A stretch of DNA of 64,000 bases from Marinobacter salexigens (GCF_018860765.1 NZ_JAHKPV010000019.1:124001-188000), one strand, 5' to 3'; positions 27,016 through 37,026 are shown, counted from the stretch's first letter. Notes: generated by a model from the sequence alone, not told the origin. Translations and numbers: made by a program.

Positions 27016-28659
27016 ATGGAGAAAACGAAAACCTTCCCGGTGCGCTACTCGGCCTATGCCATTAGCATTGCGGGCTTTCTTGTTTCACTGGCGCTGAGTC
27101 TGTACTTTGAGGCAGGGTATTTTTTCCCTGTTATTTTTGGCGCCCTGACTATTCTAGGCACCTATGACCTGCTGCAAAAGAAGCGCACAATCAGCCGCAA
27201 CTACCCCATCATGGTGCACTTTCGCTACCTGTTTGAATCCATAGGCCCCGAAATTCGCCAATACTTCATCCAGTCGGACAACGACGAGCAGCCATTTTCC
27301 CGCGACCAACGCACGCTCGTTTATCAACGCGCCAAAAACGTACTGGACAAGCGCCCTTTCGGCTCACAACTCAAAATGTACGAAGACGGTTTCGAGTGGA
27401 TCAACCACTCACTCCGACCTTCAAAAATACAAGACAGCAACTTTCGTGTGCAGATCGGCTCAGGCTGCGCAAAGCCATACAGCGCCAGCGTTTTCAACAT
27501 TTCCGCCATGAGCTTTGGAGCTCTCTCTGCGAACGCAATTTTAAGTTTGAACGCGGGCGCAAACATGGGCGGGTTTTACCATGACACAGGCGAGGGTTCG
27601 ATTTCCCGATACCACAAGCAGCCCGGCGGCGATCTAGTGTGGGAAATTGGCTCGGGATATTTTGGCTGCCGTAACACAGACGGGACTTTCGACGCTGAGG
27701 CGTTCCGGAAAAACGCCACCCTAGATCAGGTAAAAATGATAGAGGTCAAACTATCTCAGGGCGCAAAGCCCGGCCATGGAGGCATCCTTCCAGGCGCCAA
27801 AGTAACACCGGAAATTGCCGAAGCACGGGGCGTTTCTGTAGGTGAAGACTGCGTATCGCCTGCACAGCATTCGGCATTTTCCACGCCAATTGAAATGCTA
27901 GAGTTTCTTGATCAGCTCCGTGAACTTTCGGGCGGCAAACCGGTTGGCTTCAAGCTTGCAATCGGCCACCCATGGGAATGGTTTGCCATTGTAAAAGCCA
28001 TGCTCGAAACCGGTCGCAAACCGGACTTCATTGTTGTTGATGGCGGCGAAGGCGGCACAGGTGCCGCGCCGCTGGAGTTCATCAATCGAATCGGCACGCC
28101 CATGACAGAAGCCCTGCTCCTTGTAAACAACACGCTGGTAGGCACCAATCTGAGAGAAGACATATCCATAGGCGCCGCCGGCAAAATCACTTCGGCCTTT
28201 AATATCGCTCGCACTTTGGCCTTAGGAGCCGACTGGTGCAACTCAGCCCGCGGATACATGTTCTCGCTGGGTTGCATTCAAGCCTTGAACTGCCACACCG
28301 GGCGCTGCCCTTCTGGGGTAGCTACGCAAGATCCGAGAAGAGGCAACAAGTTGGACGTGCAGGACAAAAGCCAGAGAGTATACAACTTCCATAAAAAAAC
28401 TCTGGAAGCCCTACAAAACCTGCTGGAAGCTGCTGGCTTGCGGGATGCTTCGGAACTTGGCCCCGAACACATTGTTCGCCGAGTTTCAAAAACCGAAGTG
28501 CATTCCTACATCGACCTGTTTCCATTTCTGGAACCCGGTGCCCTGCTTGAGGGAAAAACCGGCATGGCCGTCTTTGATAAATACTGGGCCGAATCGAAAC
28601 CGGACAGTTTTGATCCACCGGAATTCATTAGGCAACTCAGAGAAACCAAGTTGCGCTAA
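27016..28659 (+). CDS. Membrane-anchored FMN-binding glutamate synthase-like protein
   Basis: A 547-residue protein. Two N-terminal hydrophobic helices (about 12-55) precede a TIM-barrel glutamate-synthase-type FMN domain: GFYHDTGEGSIS, KPGHGGILPGAKVT, VDGGEGGTGAAPLEF and ARGYMFSLGCIQALNCHTG. The CIQALNCHTGRCP cysteines match the 3Fe-4S ligands of GltB. It lacks the amidotransferase domain, so it cannot be a complete glutamate synthase; the family (GltB-domain or archaeal-type) is common in proteobacteria with undefined function. It is monocistronic and divergent from the BCCT gene across 263 bp. Confidence 0.88.
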   Translation: MEKTKTFPVRYSAYAISIAGFLVSLALSLYFEAGYFFPVIFGALTILGTYDLLQKKRTISRNYPIMVHFRYLFESIGPEIRQYFIQSDNDEQPFSRDQRTLVYQRAKNVLDKRPFGSQLKMYEDGFEWINHSLRPSKIQDSNFRVQIGSGCAKPYSASVFNISAMSFGALSANAILSLNAGANMGGFYHDTGEGSISRYHKQPGGDLVWEIGSGYFGCRNTDGTFDAEAFRKNATLDQVKMIEVKLSQGAKPGHGGILPGAKVTPEIAEARGVSVGEDCVSPAQHSAFSTPIEMLEFLDQLRELSGGKPVGFKLAIGHPWEWFAIVKAMLETGRKPDFIVVDGGEGGTGAAPLEFINRIGTPMTEALLLVNNTLVGTNLREDISIGAAGKITSAFNIARTLALGADWCNSARGYMFSLGCIQALNCHTGRCPSGVATQDPRRGNKLDVQDKSQRVYNFHKKTLEALQNLLEAAGLRDASELGPEHIVRRVSKTEVHSYIDLFPFLEPGALLEGKTGMAVFDKYWAESKPDSFDPPEFIRQLRETKLR

Positions 28660-28807
28660 AAATTCGGGAGCAATTCCCACAATGCCTGTTTATTTTCAAT
28701 CCAGGCTAGTGTAGACTTCGCTCCCGCTAAGCCACTGAGATTCCTCTTTAAGTCTCTTTGGCAATCGCCGTCAAAGCTCGGCTTTAAATAGGCAGCAATT
28801 AGCGAAT

Positions 28808-28884
<77 letters not shown>

Positions 28885-28897
28885 TATTCAACGCATA

Positions 28898-28925
28898 AAG
28901 GCACATCTTCGGATGTGCCTTTTTC
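28898..28925 (+). terminator. tRNA-Pro terminator with UUCG tetraloop
   Basis: A perfect 10-bp stem AAGGCACATC/GATGTGCCTT (28898-28907, 28912-28921) with a TTCG loop is followed by T-rich sequence. Confidence 0.93.
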
Positions 28926-28947
28926 GTTTTTGGGCACTAGACTATAT

Positions 28948-28966
28948 ATTCAAAATAGATCTGAAT
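28948..28966. promoter_or_regulatory. Candidate operator upstream of the sulfate transporter
   Basis: ATTCA-N9-TGAAT lies in a very AT-rich stretch 82-100 bases before the sbp start. CysB or Cbl control would be expected for sulfate uptake genes, but I cannot assign this repeat to either. Confidence 0.3.
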
Positions 28967-29047
28967 AAATTATTTATTATTCTTTCCAGTTTTAACTGGG
29001 TTTTGGTAGCTTACTCCTCATCAAATCATCTGATTTAGGGGATTGTC

Positions 29048-30061
29048 ATGCCAAGTAAACTCAAAGGCCTGGTTACCGGTCTTGCGCTAAGCGCTTCACT
29101 CTTTGCTCAGCCGGCGGTATCTGCCGACCGTGAACTGCTTAACACCTCCTATGACATCGCCCGAGAACTGTTTGCTGCCTACAACGTGCACTTCAACCAG
29201 TACTGGGAAGCAAAGACCGGTGAAACGCTGGAAGTCAGCCAGTCTCACGCAGGCTCCTCAAAGCAGGCGCAGGCAATCATTCAAGGCTTAAAGGCCGATG
29301 TAGCCACGTTCAACCAAGTTACTGATATCGATATCCTGCACGCCCGTGGTGGCCTGATTCCGGAGAACTGGGCTGAACGCCTACCCAACAACAGTTCGCC
29401 CTACTACTCCACCATGGCCTTTCTGGTGCGCAAAGGTAACCCGAAGAATATTCAGAACTGGGACGACCTGATTAAGGAAGACGTTGCCTTGGTTATGCCG
29501 AACCCGAAAACTTCAGGCAACGGCCGTTATACGTATCTGGCTGCCTTGGGTTATGCCCAAGACAGCTTTGGCAACGACCAGAAAAAAATAGACAGCTTCC
29601 TGCAAGACTTCCTTTCTCACGTGAAGGTATTCGACAGCGGCGGGCGCGGCGCAACCACTACGTTTATTGAGCGTGAAATTGGTGATGTGCTGCTGACGTT
29701 CGAGTCAGAAGTGCTCAACCTTGCCGATCGTTACGACAATGGGGAATATGAGGTGGTAACGCCGAAGGTAAGCTTTTTGGCAGAGTTCCCGGTTACCTGG
29801 ATCGACGAATACGTGAAGCAGAACAAAACTGAAGATCTTGCAAAAGCCTATCTGGAGCACCTGTACAGTGAAGACGCTCAGCGCCTGCTGGCTGGATTCA
29901 ACTACCGGGTTCATAACGAAACGGTAAAACAGGAAACGTCAGACCGCTTTCCTGAGGTAAAACTGCTGCCGATTGACGTTATTGCTGGCAGCTGGGAAAA
30001 CGCCACCAAAGAACACTTTGCCAGTGGTGGCAAACTCGACCAACTACAACGTCGGCGATAA
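29048..30061 (+). CDS. sbp: Sulfate ABC transporter, periplasmic sulfate-binding protein
   Basis: A 337-residue exported protein with a signal peptide cleaved near AVSA-DRELLN (about residue 26). LLNTSYDIARELF, SQSHAGSSKQAQAI, VMPNPKTSGNGRY and FDSGGRGATTTFIER are hallmark segments of Sbp/CysP sulfate- or thiosulfate-binding proteins. It delivers sulfate to the permease encoded by the next genes. It lies 3 bp from cysT and leads the operon. Sbp versus CysP (thiosulfate preference) cannot be settled by eye; Sbp is slightly favoured. Confidence 0.93.
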   Translation: MPSKLKGLVTGLALSASLFAQPAVSADRELLNTSYDIARELFAAYNVHFNQYWEAKTGETLEVSQSHAGSSKQAQAIIQGLKADVATFNQVTDIDILHARGGLIPENWAERLPNNSSPYYSTMAFLVRKGNPKNIQNWDDLIKEDVALVMPNPKTSGNGRYTYLAALGYAQDSFGNDQKKIDSFLQDFLSHVKVFDSGGRGATTTFIEREIGDVLLTFESEVLNLADRYDNGEYEVVTPKVSFLAEFPVTWIDEYVKQNKTEDLAKAYLEHLYSEDAQRLLAGFNYRVHNETVKQETSDRFPEVKLLPIDVIAGSWENATKEHFASGGKLDQLQRRR

Positions 30062-30064
30062 TTC

Positions 30065-30946
30065 ATGTCAACGGCTAATCAGGCCAGCGCTGTAATCCCA
30101 CAGCGTTGGCCGAGGATCGGAAGCCGCAGCAAGCGGGTACTACCGGGGTTCGGTTTGAGCCTCGGTATTTCGCTTTTGTTTATCAGTCTGATTTTGATGC
30201 TGCCACTGACCGGGCTGGTGATGGAAGTATCCGCCATGAGCTTCGATCAGTTCTGGTTTGTGATCACCGACCCGAGGGTAGTCGCCTCTTACAAAGTTAC
30301 CGCCCTTGCAGCACTGGCAGCCTCGTTATTTAACGGCCTCTTCGGATTGCTGCTGGCCTGGGTTCTGGTACGTTATGAGTTTCCCGGTAAGCGGCTGATC
30401 GATGCCGTAGTTGATTTGCCGTTTGCGCTGCCAACCGCAGTAGCCGGTATCGTTCTCGCTACCTTGTTTGCAGAAAACGGCTGGTATGGACAATGGCTGA
30501 GCAAATTGGGAATTGAAGTTGCCTTCACGCCGGTGGGCATAGTTGTGGCCATGGCGTTCACCAGCCTGCCCTTTGTGGTACGCACCGTTCAGCCGGTACT
30601 GGAGGAACTCGCCCCCGAAGATGAAGAAGCAGCCGTTAGCTTGGGAGCAAGCGATGCTTTGGTGTTTCGTCGAGTGATCTTCCCAGCCCTGTGGCCAGCT
30701 CTGTTAACTGGTGTGGCCTTATCGTTTACTCGCAGCCTTGGCGAGTTCGGTGCTGTTATCTTTATTGCGGGCAACATGCCTTACGTGAGCGAAGTAACCA
30801 GCCTGATGATTTTTGTCCGCCTGCAGGAATACGATTACGCCGCCGCCAGCGCCATAGCGTCTGTGGTTTTGTTGGTATCACTGGTGATGCTTTTCGCTAT
30901 TACCCTGTGGCAGGCCAGATACCTTAAACGCATAGAGGGACGCTAA
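30065..30946 (+). CDS. cysT: Sulfate ABC transporter permease CysT
   Basis: A 293-residue inner-membrane permease with about six helices. The EAA loop that docks on the ATPase is visible (EEAAVSLGASDALVFRRVIFP, about 200-220), as is the CysT-type DLPFALPTAVAGIVLA. It pairs with CysW to form the translocation channel for sulfate. It starts 3 bp after the sbp stop. Confidence 0.95.
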   Translation: MSTANQASAVIPQRWPRIGSRSKRVLPGFGLSLGISLLFISLILMLPLTGLVMEVSAMSFDQFWFVITDPRVVASYKVTALAALAASLFNGLFGLLLAWVLVRYEFPGKRLIDAVVDLPFALPTAVAGIVLATLFAENGWYGQWLSKLGIEVAFTPVGIVVAMAFTSLPFVVRTVQPVLEELAPEDEEAAVSLGASDALVFRRVIFPALWPALLTGVALSFTRSLGEFGAVIFIAGNMPYVSEVTSLMIFVRLQEYDYAAASAIASVVLLVSLVMLFAITLWQARYLKRIEGR

Positions 30947-30950
30947 TTCC

Positions 30951-31820
30951 ATGAACGCCTCCCAATCTTCCCGACACCGCCGTGTTGGCGATAGCCCGGC
31001 AATAAAATGGCTTTTGATCGGAACGGCTGTTGCTGTCGCGATTGCTTTGTTGATCATGCCATTGCTGGTGATCTTTGTTGAAGCACTCGGAGCTGGCTGG
31101 GGTACTCTGGCAGATAATCTAACGGATCAGTACACACTGCACGCGATCGGCTTAACGCTGTTTGTGGCCGCTCTTACTGTTCCCCTCAACCTTGTCTTTG
31201 GCACTGCGCTGGCCTGGCTGGTAACACGTTTTCGGTTCCCCGGGCGCAAGCTGCTGATCACACTGATTGATATTCCGTTTGCAGTGTCGCCGGTTGTAGC
31301 TGGCTTACTATACCTGCTGCTATACGGCCGTAACGGTTGGGTGGGAAGCTGGCTTGCAGATCACGACGTGCAGCTGATGTTTTCCTGGCCCGGTATTGTA
31401 ATGGTTACCGTATTTGTTACCTGCCCTTTCGTTGCACGCGAGCTAATACCACTCATGCAACAGCAAGGCAGTGAGGAAGAAGAAGCCGGAGTGGTGCTGG
31501 GCGCCTCCGGCTGGAGAATATTCCGTACCATCACACTGCCAAATATTAAATGGGCACTGATTTACGGCGTGGTACTCACTAACGCAAGAGCCGTAGGCGA
31601 GTTTGGCGCGGTATCGGTGGTGTCCGGAAATATCCGCGGGCAAACCAACACGCTCCCCCTGCACGTTGAGCTCTTGTATCAGGATTACAATATTGTTGGC
31701 GCGTTTGCGAGCGCCTCGCTACTGGCCGGCATCGCTGTATTTACGCTGGCTGTTAAAGGTTTCGTGGAATGGCGGCAGACACGCACTCTGAACCGTCTGC
31801 AAACAGAGGAGACAGCTTAA
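30951..31820 (+). CDS. cysW: Sulfate ABC transporter permease CysW
   Basis: A 289-residue permease with about six helices, [21 protein letters not shown] and the EAA loop [40 protein letters not shown] is a CysW hallmark. It forms the second half of the sulfate channel. Its stop codon overlaps the cysA ATG by one base (TAATG), indicating coupled translation. Confidence 0.95.
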   Translation: MNASQSSRHRRVGDSPAIKWLLIGTAVAVAIALLIMPLLVIFVEALGAGWGTLADNLTDQYTLHAIGLTLFVAALTVPLNLVFGTALAWLVTRFRFPGRKLLITLIDIPFAVSPVVAGLLYLLLYGRNGWVGSWLADHDVQLMFSWPGIVMVTVFVTCPFVARELIPLMQQQGSEEEEAGVVLGASGWRIFRTITLPNIKWALIYGVVLTNARAVGEFGAVSVVSGNIRGQTNTLPLHVELLYQDYNIVGAFASASLLAGIAVFTLAVKGFVEWRQTRTLNRLQTEETA

Positions 31821-32956
31821 TGACTATCACGGTTGATGGCATCAACAAGCGTTTTGGACAATTTCAGGCGCTGAACAACGTCTCCTTGAATATTCCAGAA
31901 GGAAAACTGACCGCGTTACTGGGGCCATCCGGTTCCGGAAAAACAACGTTACTGCGTATTATTGCGGGCCTCGAATCAGCCGATAGCGGGCGAGTCGCCT
32001 TTTCCGGCAAGGATGTAACCAAACTGCATGTACGCGATCGCAACATTGGTTTCGTATTCCAGCATTACGCCCTGTTTCGTCACATGACCGTTGCCCAAAA
32101 CATTGCTTTTGGCTTGGAATCACTGCCACGTAAACAGCGTCCGCCCAAGGCGGAGATTCAGAAACGCGTCAGCGAACTATTGGACATGATCCAGTTGCCA
32201 CATCGGGCACAGCGTTTCCCTGCCCAGCTATCCGGTGGTCAAAAGCAGCGTGTGGCCCTTGCCCGCTCTATTGCTACTCGGCCGAAAATCCTGCTTCTGG
32301 ATGAGCCTTTCGGTGCTCTGGATGCCAAGGTGCGTAAAGACCTAAGGCGCTGGCTGCGTAATTTGCACGATGAGTTTCACTTCACCAGCATCTTTGTGAC
32401 CCACGATCAGGAAGAGGCTCTGGAGCTGTCCGATCAAGTAGTCGTAATGAGTCAGGGCAATGTGGAACAGGTGAATGAGCCGACCGAGCTTTACGCCCGC
32501 CCCGATAGCCGTTTCGTGTTTAATTTCCTCGGGCAGGTGAATGTTCTATCTGGCGAGGTCAAACATGGGAGCTTAAGTCAGGGCAATGCCCGGGTGACGT
32601 TACCGGGCATTCAGCATCAAGGTAGCGCCCAGCTTTACTTGCGGCCACACGAAGTGCGCTTGGCCACAGTGCCGGCCGAACATGCGAATCTACCGTTACG
32701 CATCGAAGCTGTTAGCCTAATCGGCTCCGAAGTACGGGTTGAGCTGCGCCCGGAAGGCTGGACTAGCGAAGGCTCAGATGACATTTGGGAAGTCGGCATC
32801 AGCCACGCGGAATTTAACGACCAGCGCCCGACCCGTGGCGACCTGCGTTACGCCGTACCAGAAGTCGGGCACCTGTTTACCGGAAAGGACACCCAGCCGG
32901 AAACGGTTAGTTGGGCCGAAGCAAAATCATTCCCCAGAGTTCGCCTAATTAACTGA
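31820..32956 (+). CDS. cysA: Sulfate ABC transporter ATP-binding protein CysA
   Basis: A 378-residue ATPase starting at ATG 31820 behind GAGGAGACAGC; a frame open further upstream into cysW is not a start. Walker [10 protein letters not shown] (35-43), signature [14 protein letters not shown], Walker [13 protein letters not shown] and the switch His in VTHDQ are all intact. The C-terminal TOBE-type regulatory region follows (about 240-378). It powers sulfate/thiosulfate import and closes the four-gene operon. Confidence 0.95.
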   Translation: MTITVDGINKRFGQFQALNNVSLNIPEGKLTALLGPSGSGKTTLLRIIAGLESADSGRVAFSGKDVTKLHVRDRNIGFVFQHYALFRHMTVAQNIAFGLESLPRKQRPPKAEIQKRVSELLDMIQLPHRAQRFPAQLSGGQKQRVALARSIATRPKILLLDEPFGALDAKVRKDLRRWLRNLHDEFHFTSIFVTHDQEEALELSDQVVVMSQGNVEQVNEPTELYARPDSRFVFNFLGQVNVLSGEVKHGSLSQGNARVTLPGIQHQGSAQLYLRPHEVRLATVPAEHANLPLRIEAVSLIGSEVRVELRPEGWTSEGSDDIWEVGISHAEFNDQRPTRGDLRYAVPEVGHLFTGKDTQPETVSWAEAKSFPRVRLIN

Positions 32957-33002
32957 GTGCGACTATGCAAAGTTTGTGAATACACTGCCAGCAGACTCAT
33001 TT

Positions 33003-33049
33003 GCCCCTCCCATGTTCTGCTGACAGCTCTGGCAGAATATGAGAGGGGC
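33003..33049. other. Long imperfect hairpin between cysA and the chemoreceptor gene
   Basis: Two 18-base arms (33003-33020 and 33032-33049) pair with only two mismatched positions around an 11-base loop. It lies between convergent genes but has no T-run on either strand, so it is not a standard intrinsic terminator; it may protect transcript 3' ends. Confidence 0.6.
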
Positions 33050-33076
33050 AGAATGTTAGGGGCAACGCCTTAAAAC

Positions 33077-34393
33077 TCACAAGTTTATTTTGAATTGGCC
33101 AACAGCGTCAACAACTTGCTGGGCTCCAGCCCGCATTTCATTCATTACCTGCCCTGCCTCATTTGAAAAAGTGAGCGCCTGACCGGTTTTCTCCTGACTG
33201 CTTGCAATTAACGCCACTGCCTCTTCCGTCAGTTTTTTATTCTCAGAAACCACCTTGACGATTTCTTCAGTCGCCGAACTTGTTCGCGATGCAAGCTGCC
33301 GCACTTCATCTGCAACCACCGCAAACCCACGCCCTTGATCACCCGCTCGCGCTGCTTCGATAGCGGCATTCAGGGCAAGAAGATTGGTCTGATCGGCAAT
33401 ACCTCGAATACTCTCCACCAGTTCGAACACTTTGGCAGATTGATGATCCAAGGCGGCGATCCCCTTGCTAGCCTCTTCCATCTGCGCCGATAACTCATTC
33501 ATGGTTCGAACAGTCGACTCAATAACAGCGAGACCGGCAGAAGCGTCCTCACCGGTTTTTCTGGAAATATCGCTGGCTACCTCGGCGGTATTCATAACCT
33601 CCTGATCACGGGTCACCTGCTCTGTTATTACAGTTGCAAATTTCACAACCTTGTAGAGTTCTCCTGAGTCGTCATGCACAGGATTGTATGTGGCCTCCAG
33701 CCATATATCGTTGCCTCTGCTATCCAGACGCTTGAATCTACCGGAGACAAATTCACCTGATGCAAGGGTTTTCCAAAAATTCGCATAACTTTGCGAGCTT
33801 ACCTCCTCCGGCTCGCAGAAGATCCGGTGATGCTTGCCCACGACCTGACTTCTGCTGTAATGGACACTACTCAAAAAGTTGTCATTTGCGTTAAGTATTA
33901 TGCCGTCCAGACTGAACTCGATAATACCCAGAGAGCGGTTCAGGGCAGCAAGTAAATCCTCTTGCTCGCGGGACTTGGAGATAGTTTGAGTCAGTTCCTT
34001 GGAATAGCACACCAGCTCCGTTTTCTGACTGCCTGTGGATTGTCTGGGCTGCATAATAGTGCGGTACCAGCCCGAGCGACCGTCCTTGTGCACAAGCTGT
34101 AGCGCACCCTGCCAGGATTTCTTCCCATCAATAGCCGCAAACATTTGCTTGCAGTGCGCCTTATCCCGGGATTTGTCGAACACGAAGGGTTCGAAACTCT
34201 CGCCAGTCAATTCCCGCTCTGTATAGCCAGTAGACTGCAAAAAATGATCATTTACCTCTACAAACCTTCCTGCCGCGTCCAGCGAGAAAAAGATCATCTC
34301 GGCTCGCAGTTCCCTTTGGATGTCATGGTAGGCTTTTAATTCCTCCTCTAAAGACTCGATTCGGGTCTGCAATTTATGACGGCCAAAAAACAT
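33077..34393 (-). CDS. Soluble PAS-PAS methyl-accepting chemotaxis protein (BdlA/Aer-like)
   Basis: A 438-residue chemoreceptor with no hydrophobic segment. A short coiled coil (about 8-30) leads into two PAS domains (about 30-135 and 150-260), then an MCP signalling domain with the conserved tip [25 protein letters not shown]. There is no HAMP domain. The layout matches cytoplasmic receptors such as Pseudomonas BdlA (biofilm dispersal) and PAS-based energy sensors. Heme or FAD binding cannot be judged from sequence here. It is monocistronic. Confidence 0.9.
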   Translation of the reverse strand: MFFGRHKLQTRIESLEEELKAYHDIQRELRAEMIFFSLDAAGRFVEVNDHFLQSTGYTERELTGESFEPFVFDKSRDKAHCKQMFAAIDGKKSWQGALQLVHKDGRSGWYRTIMQPRQSTGSQKTELVCYSKELTQTISKSREQEDLLAALNRSLGIIEFSLDGIILNANDNFLSSVHYSRSQVVGKHHRIFCEPEEVSSQSYANFWKTLASGEFVSGRFKRLDSRGNDIWLEATYNPVHDDSGELYKVVKFATVITEQVTRDQEVMNTAEVASDISRKTGEDASAGLAVIESTVRTMNELSAQMEEASKGIAALDHQSAKVFELVESIRGIADQTNLLALNAAIEAARAGDQGRGFAVVADEVRQLASRTSSATEEIVKVVSENKKLTEEAVALIASSQEKTGQALTFSNEAGQVMNEMRAGAQQVVDAVGQFKINL

Positions 34394-34580
34394 CTATTAT
34401 TCCTCAAGGTTGGACCCGACCTCGAATCCAATACAGTTTGTATATAGGCCTCGTTAACGGCGGTCAGGGGCGTTTCTTTAACGCGTGGGCCATATACGAA
34501 ACCCAGAGCAATTTGAATCAATTCGTCATCATTAGCCAACCTGTTACCATGCTAGAAAATCCACTGAAAAGAGATGAACC

Positions 34581-36014
34581 ATGCTGGATACGAACACTTT
34601 TTATATTAATGGCAAGTGGGTAACGCCAGAAGGATCCCAAACACTGGATATCATCAACCCATCCGATGAAGCCGGGTTCTCAACGATAGCTCTGGGGTCG
34701 CAGGCGGATACAGACAGCGCAGTCGCTGCTGCGAAAAAAGCCTTTCCAAAATGGTCTGCCACAAGCAAAGAGCAGCGCGTCGAGTTGCTGGAGCGCTTGT
34801 TTGAAACTTACAAAGCCCGGGCAGAAGAGATGGCCCAAACCACCAGCCAAGAGATGGGCGCGCCTATAGATCTTGCGCGAAGCGCTCAGGTTGGCGCTGG
34901 CGCCGCTCACCTCAAGAATACGATCCGCGCGCTAAAGTCGTTCGAATTTGAGCACCCCCTTGGCGAGCACGCGCCAGACAACATCATTCTGCATGAGCCT
35001 GTTGGCGTGTGTGCCTTGATTACGCCTTGGAACTGGCCGATGAATCAGGTAATGCTGAAGGTAGCTCCCGCTTTGGCCACAGGCTGCACAGTGGTTCTCA
35101 AGCCGTCGGAAATTTCGCCACTATCAGCCATGCTCTTAGCCGACATGATTGACAGTACAGGCTTCCCACCGGGTGTTTTCAACCTTGTGAATGGCGACGG
35201 CGCCGGTGTCGGCTCCCAACTTTCTGAGCATCCTGACGTTGATCTAGTCAGCTTCACCGGCTCAACCCGCGCCGGCAAAGCCATCACCATTGCAGCAGCC
35301 GATACTGTGAAGCGGGTAGGTTTGGAACTGGGCGGCAAGGGTGCCAATATTATTTTTGCAGATGCCGATGAAAAAGCAGTTACCCGTGGTGTGCGCCACT
35401 GTTTTGCCAACTCGGGCCAGTCCTGCAACGCGCCCACACGAATGCTGGTAGAAAAATCTCTATATAAGCAGGCGGTTGATACCGCTGCAATGATCGCGGG
35501 CAAAACCGATGTAGGATTGGCGAGTGCAGAAGGTCGCCATATCGGGCCTGTCGTGTCCCAGCAACAGTTTCAGAAGGTTCAGGCCCTAATCAAAAAGGGT
35601 ATAGAGGAAGGTGCCTCGCTAGTGGCTGGCGGTGAAGGCAGGCCAGAAGGCCTTGAAAAGGGCTACTTCGTGAAGCCAACCGTTTTTGCAGACGTAACGC
35701 CCGCTATGACCATCTGGAGTGAGGAAATTTTCGGTCCGGTACTCGCTATCACACCTTTTGAAACCGAAGAAGAGGCCGTAGAACTGGCAAACGATACGCT
35801 TTACGGGCTTACCAATTACATTCAGACTTCCGATAAAGAAAGAGCTCGCAGAGTCGCACGTCAGGTCAGATCCGGCATGGTGGAAATCAATGGAAAATCC
35901 GGCTCGGCAGGCTTCCCGTTCGGCGGCATGAAACAGTCAGGTAATGGCAGCCGTGAAGGAGGCGTTTGGGGGCTGGAAGAGTTTCTGGAGGTCAAATCCG
36001 TCACTGACTGGTAA
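34581..36014 (+). CDS. NAD(P)-dependent aldehyde dehydrogenase
   Basis: A 477-residue aldehyde dehydrogenase with catalytic Cys282 (NSGQSCNAPTRM), general base Glu249 (LELGGKGAN), oxyanion Asn in TPWNWPMNQ (148-156) and cofactor loop FTGSTRAGKAI (225-235). It oxidises aldehydes to acids in the cytoplasm. The substrate cannot be assigned; no operon partner is present. Start ATG 34581 has a purine-rich site (AAAAGAGA) upstream. Confidence 0.92.
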   Translation: MLDTNTFYINGKWVTPEGSQTLDIINPSDEAGFSTIALGSQADTDSAVAAAKKAFPKWSATSKEQRVELLERLFETYKARAEEMAQTTSQEMGAPIDLARSAQVGAGAAHLKNTIRALKSFEFEHPLGEHAPDNIILHEPVGVCALITPWNWPMNQVMLKVAPALATGCTVVLKPSEISPLSAMLLADMIDSTGFPPGVFNLVNGDGAGVGSQLSEHPDVDLVSFTGSTRAGKAITIAAADTVKRVGLELGGKGANIIFADADEKAVTRGVRHCFANSGQSCNAPTRMLVEKSLYKQAVDTAAMIAGKTDVGLASAEGRHIGPVVSQQQFQKVQALIKKGIEEGASLVAGGEGRPEGLEKGYFVKPTVFADVTPAMTIWSEEIFGPVLAITPFETEEEAVELANDTLYGLTNYIQTSDKERARRVARQVRSGMVEINGKSGSAGFPFGGMKQSGNGSREGGVWGLEEFLEVKSVTDW

Positions 36015-36085
36015 CACTTGCACAAAGGTTGATTGAAGCTCAGCTATTGTCCCGGAGTTTTGAAACTGCCTCCGGGGCAATAGCT

Positions 36086-36694
36086 CTAAGAGCCTATTAG
36101 TTCAATTTTGCCCCGCGCCAATCGCACCCTGCTCTTTCGTTCAAGCTCTTTCAGCAACCGGCTGACAACTTCGCGGGCAGTTCCCAGCTCAACAGCCAAC
36201 TCTTGGTGTGTGATGTGTATTGGGCTCCGACGGGCCTGCAGCCACTCTTCAAGCCGTTCATCCATACGACGAAATGCCACTTCTTCCACCAACAACATCA
36301 AGTCGTCCAATCGGCGCCCGTAGGATTCCATGATTCCGAGCCTAAAGGCGGCAGACTGATCCATTAGCCGATCAAACAACCCCCGAGGCACCATAGCCGC
36401 TTCGGACTCTTCTTCTACAACAGCCTCTGCCCTATAACCGTAGCCCGTCATCAAGCAACCAATAGAGAGGGTACAAATATCATCAGCACCCATGCGGTAA
36501 AGCACAATGCTGTTTCCGGAAACGCCTGTCATCTGGACCTTTACCGCACCGCTAAGCATCAGCGGCAAGCCCTGACAGTGCTCTCCCGCTTGAAACAAAA
36601 CCTTACCCGGCGGAAACCTCATAATCCTAATGCTTTCAAGAGCTTCCTTTTGAAGCTCCCTGGGCAAAGTCTCCAGAATACTGTGATCAAGCAT
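36086..36694 (-). CDS. Crp/Fnr-family transcriptional regulator
   Basis: A 202-residue regulator with a cyclic-nucleotide-binding-type beta barrel (about 15-125) and a C-terminal winged helix (THQELAVELGTAREVVSRLLKELE, about 160-185). The N-terminal iron-sulfur cysteines of Fnr are absent and the cAMP-contact signature of Crp is not obvious, so the effector is unknown. It is divergent from a DUF2892 gene across 129 bp containing strong palindromes (36776-36793), probably its own binding region. Confidence 0.88.
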   Translation of the reverse strand: MLDHSILETLPRELQKEALESIRIMRFPPGKVLFQAGEHCQGLPLMLSGAVKVQMTGVSGNSIVLYRMGADDICTLSIGCLMTGYGYRAEAVVEEESEAAMVPRGLFDRLMDQSAAFRLGIMESYGRRLDDLMLLVEEVAFRRMDERLEEWLQARRSPIHITHQELAVELGTAREVVSRLLKELERKSRVRLARGKIELIGS

Positions 36695-36727
36695 GAGTTT
36701 TTCCGTGGAGTTTTGATATAGACGAGA

Positions 36728-36793
36728 TCAGTGTGACTTTATCACTGAACTGTCTCTCTGTGGGATCTAAAGTAAGAATCCTAGGATTCCTAG
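36728..36793. promoter_or_regulatory. Palindromes in the Crp/Fnr-DUF2892 divergent promoter
   Basis: GAATCCTAGGATTC (36776-36789) is a perfect 14-base palindrome overlapped by CTAGGATTCCTAG (36781-36793), also perfect. TCAGTG-N9-CACTGA (36728-36748) is a third inverted repeat nearby. They sit between divergent starts and suggest operators for the adjacent regulator. Confidence 0.55.
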
Positions 36794-36823
36794 TAAGCCT
36801 CATGCAACACAGGAGAATGGACT

Positions 36824-37012
36824 ATGAGCATTAATATGGGTTCTGCTGATCGGATTATTCGCGCTATTGTAGGCATCGTACTGCTAGCGTTGGTGTTCGT
36901 AGGGCCGCAAACACCTTGGGGCTGGATTGGTATTGTGCCGCTAGCTACCGCACTGATGGGTAACTGCCCTGCGTATTCATTGCTGGGCATTAAAACCTGC
37001 AAAAAGCAGTAG
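36824..37012 (+). CDS. DUF2892 small inner-membrane protein
   Basis: A 62-residue protein with two hydrophobic helices (about 11-30 and 33-50) and the family pattern MGSADRIIRAIVGIVLLAL...GNCPAYSLLGIKTCK. Two cysteines (NCPAY, KTCK) lie at the C-terminal side; DUF2892 modules are also found fused to rhodaneses (YgaP). Excellent ribosome site AGGAG. Its divergent arrangement with a Crp/Fnr regulator hints at redox- or stress-controlled expression; function is unknown. Confidence 0.88.
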   Translation: MSINMGSADRIIRAIVGIVLLALVFVGPQTPWGWIGIVPLATALMGNCPAYSLLGIKTCKKQ

Positions 37013-37026
37013 TTTAAAGATCCCAC

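Noticed and set aside
36695..36760. FNR or CRP consensus box upstream of the Crp/Fnr gene
   Set aside because: TTGATATAGACGAGATCA and TGTGACTTTATCAC resemble half-sites but have the wrong spacing for TTGAT-N4-ATCAA or TGTGA-N6-TCACA.
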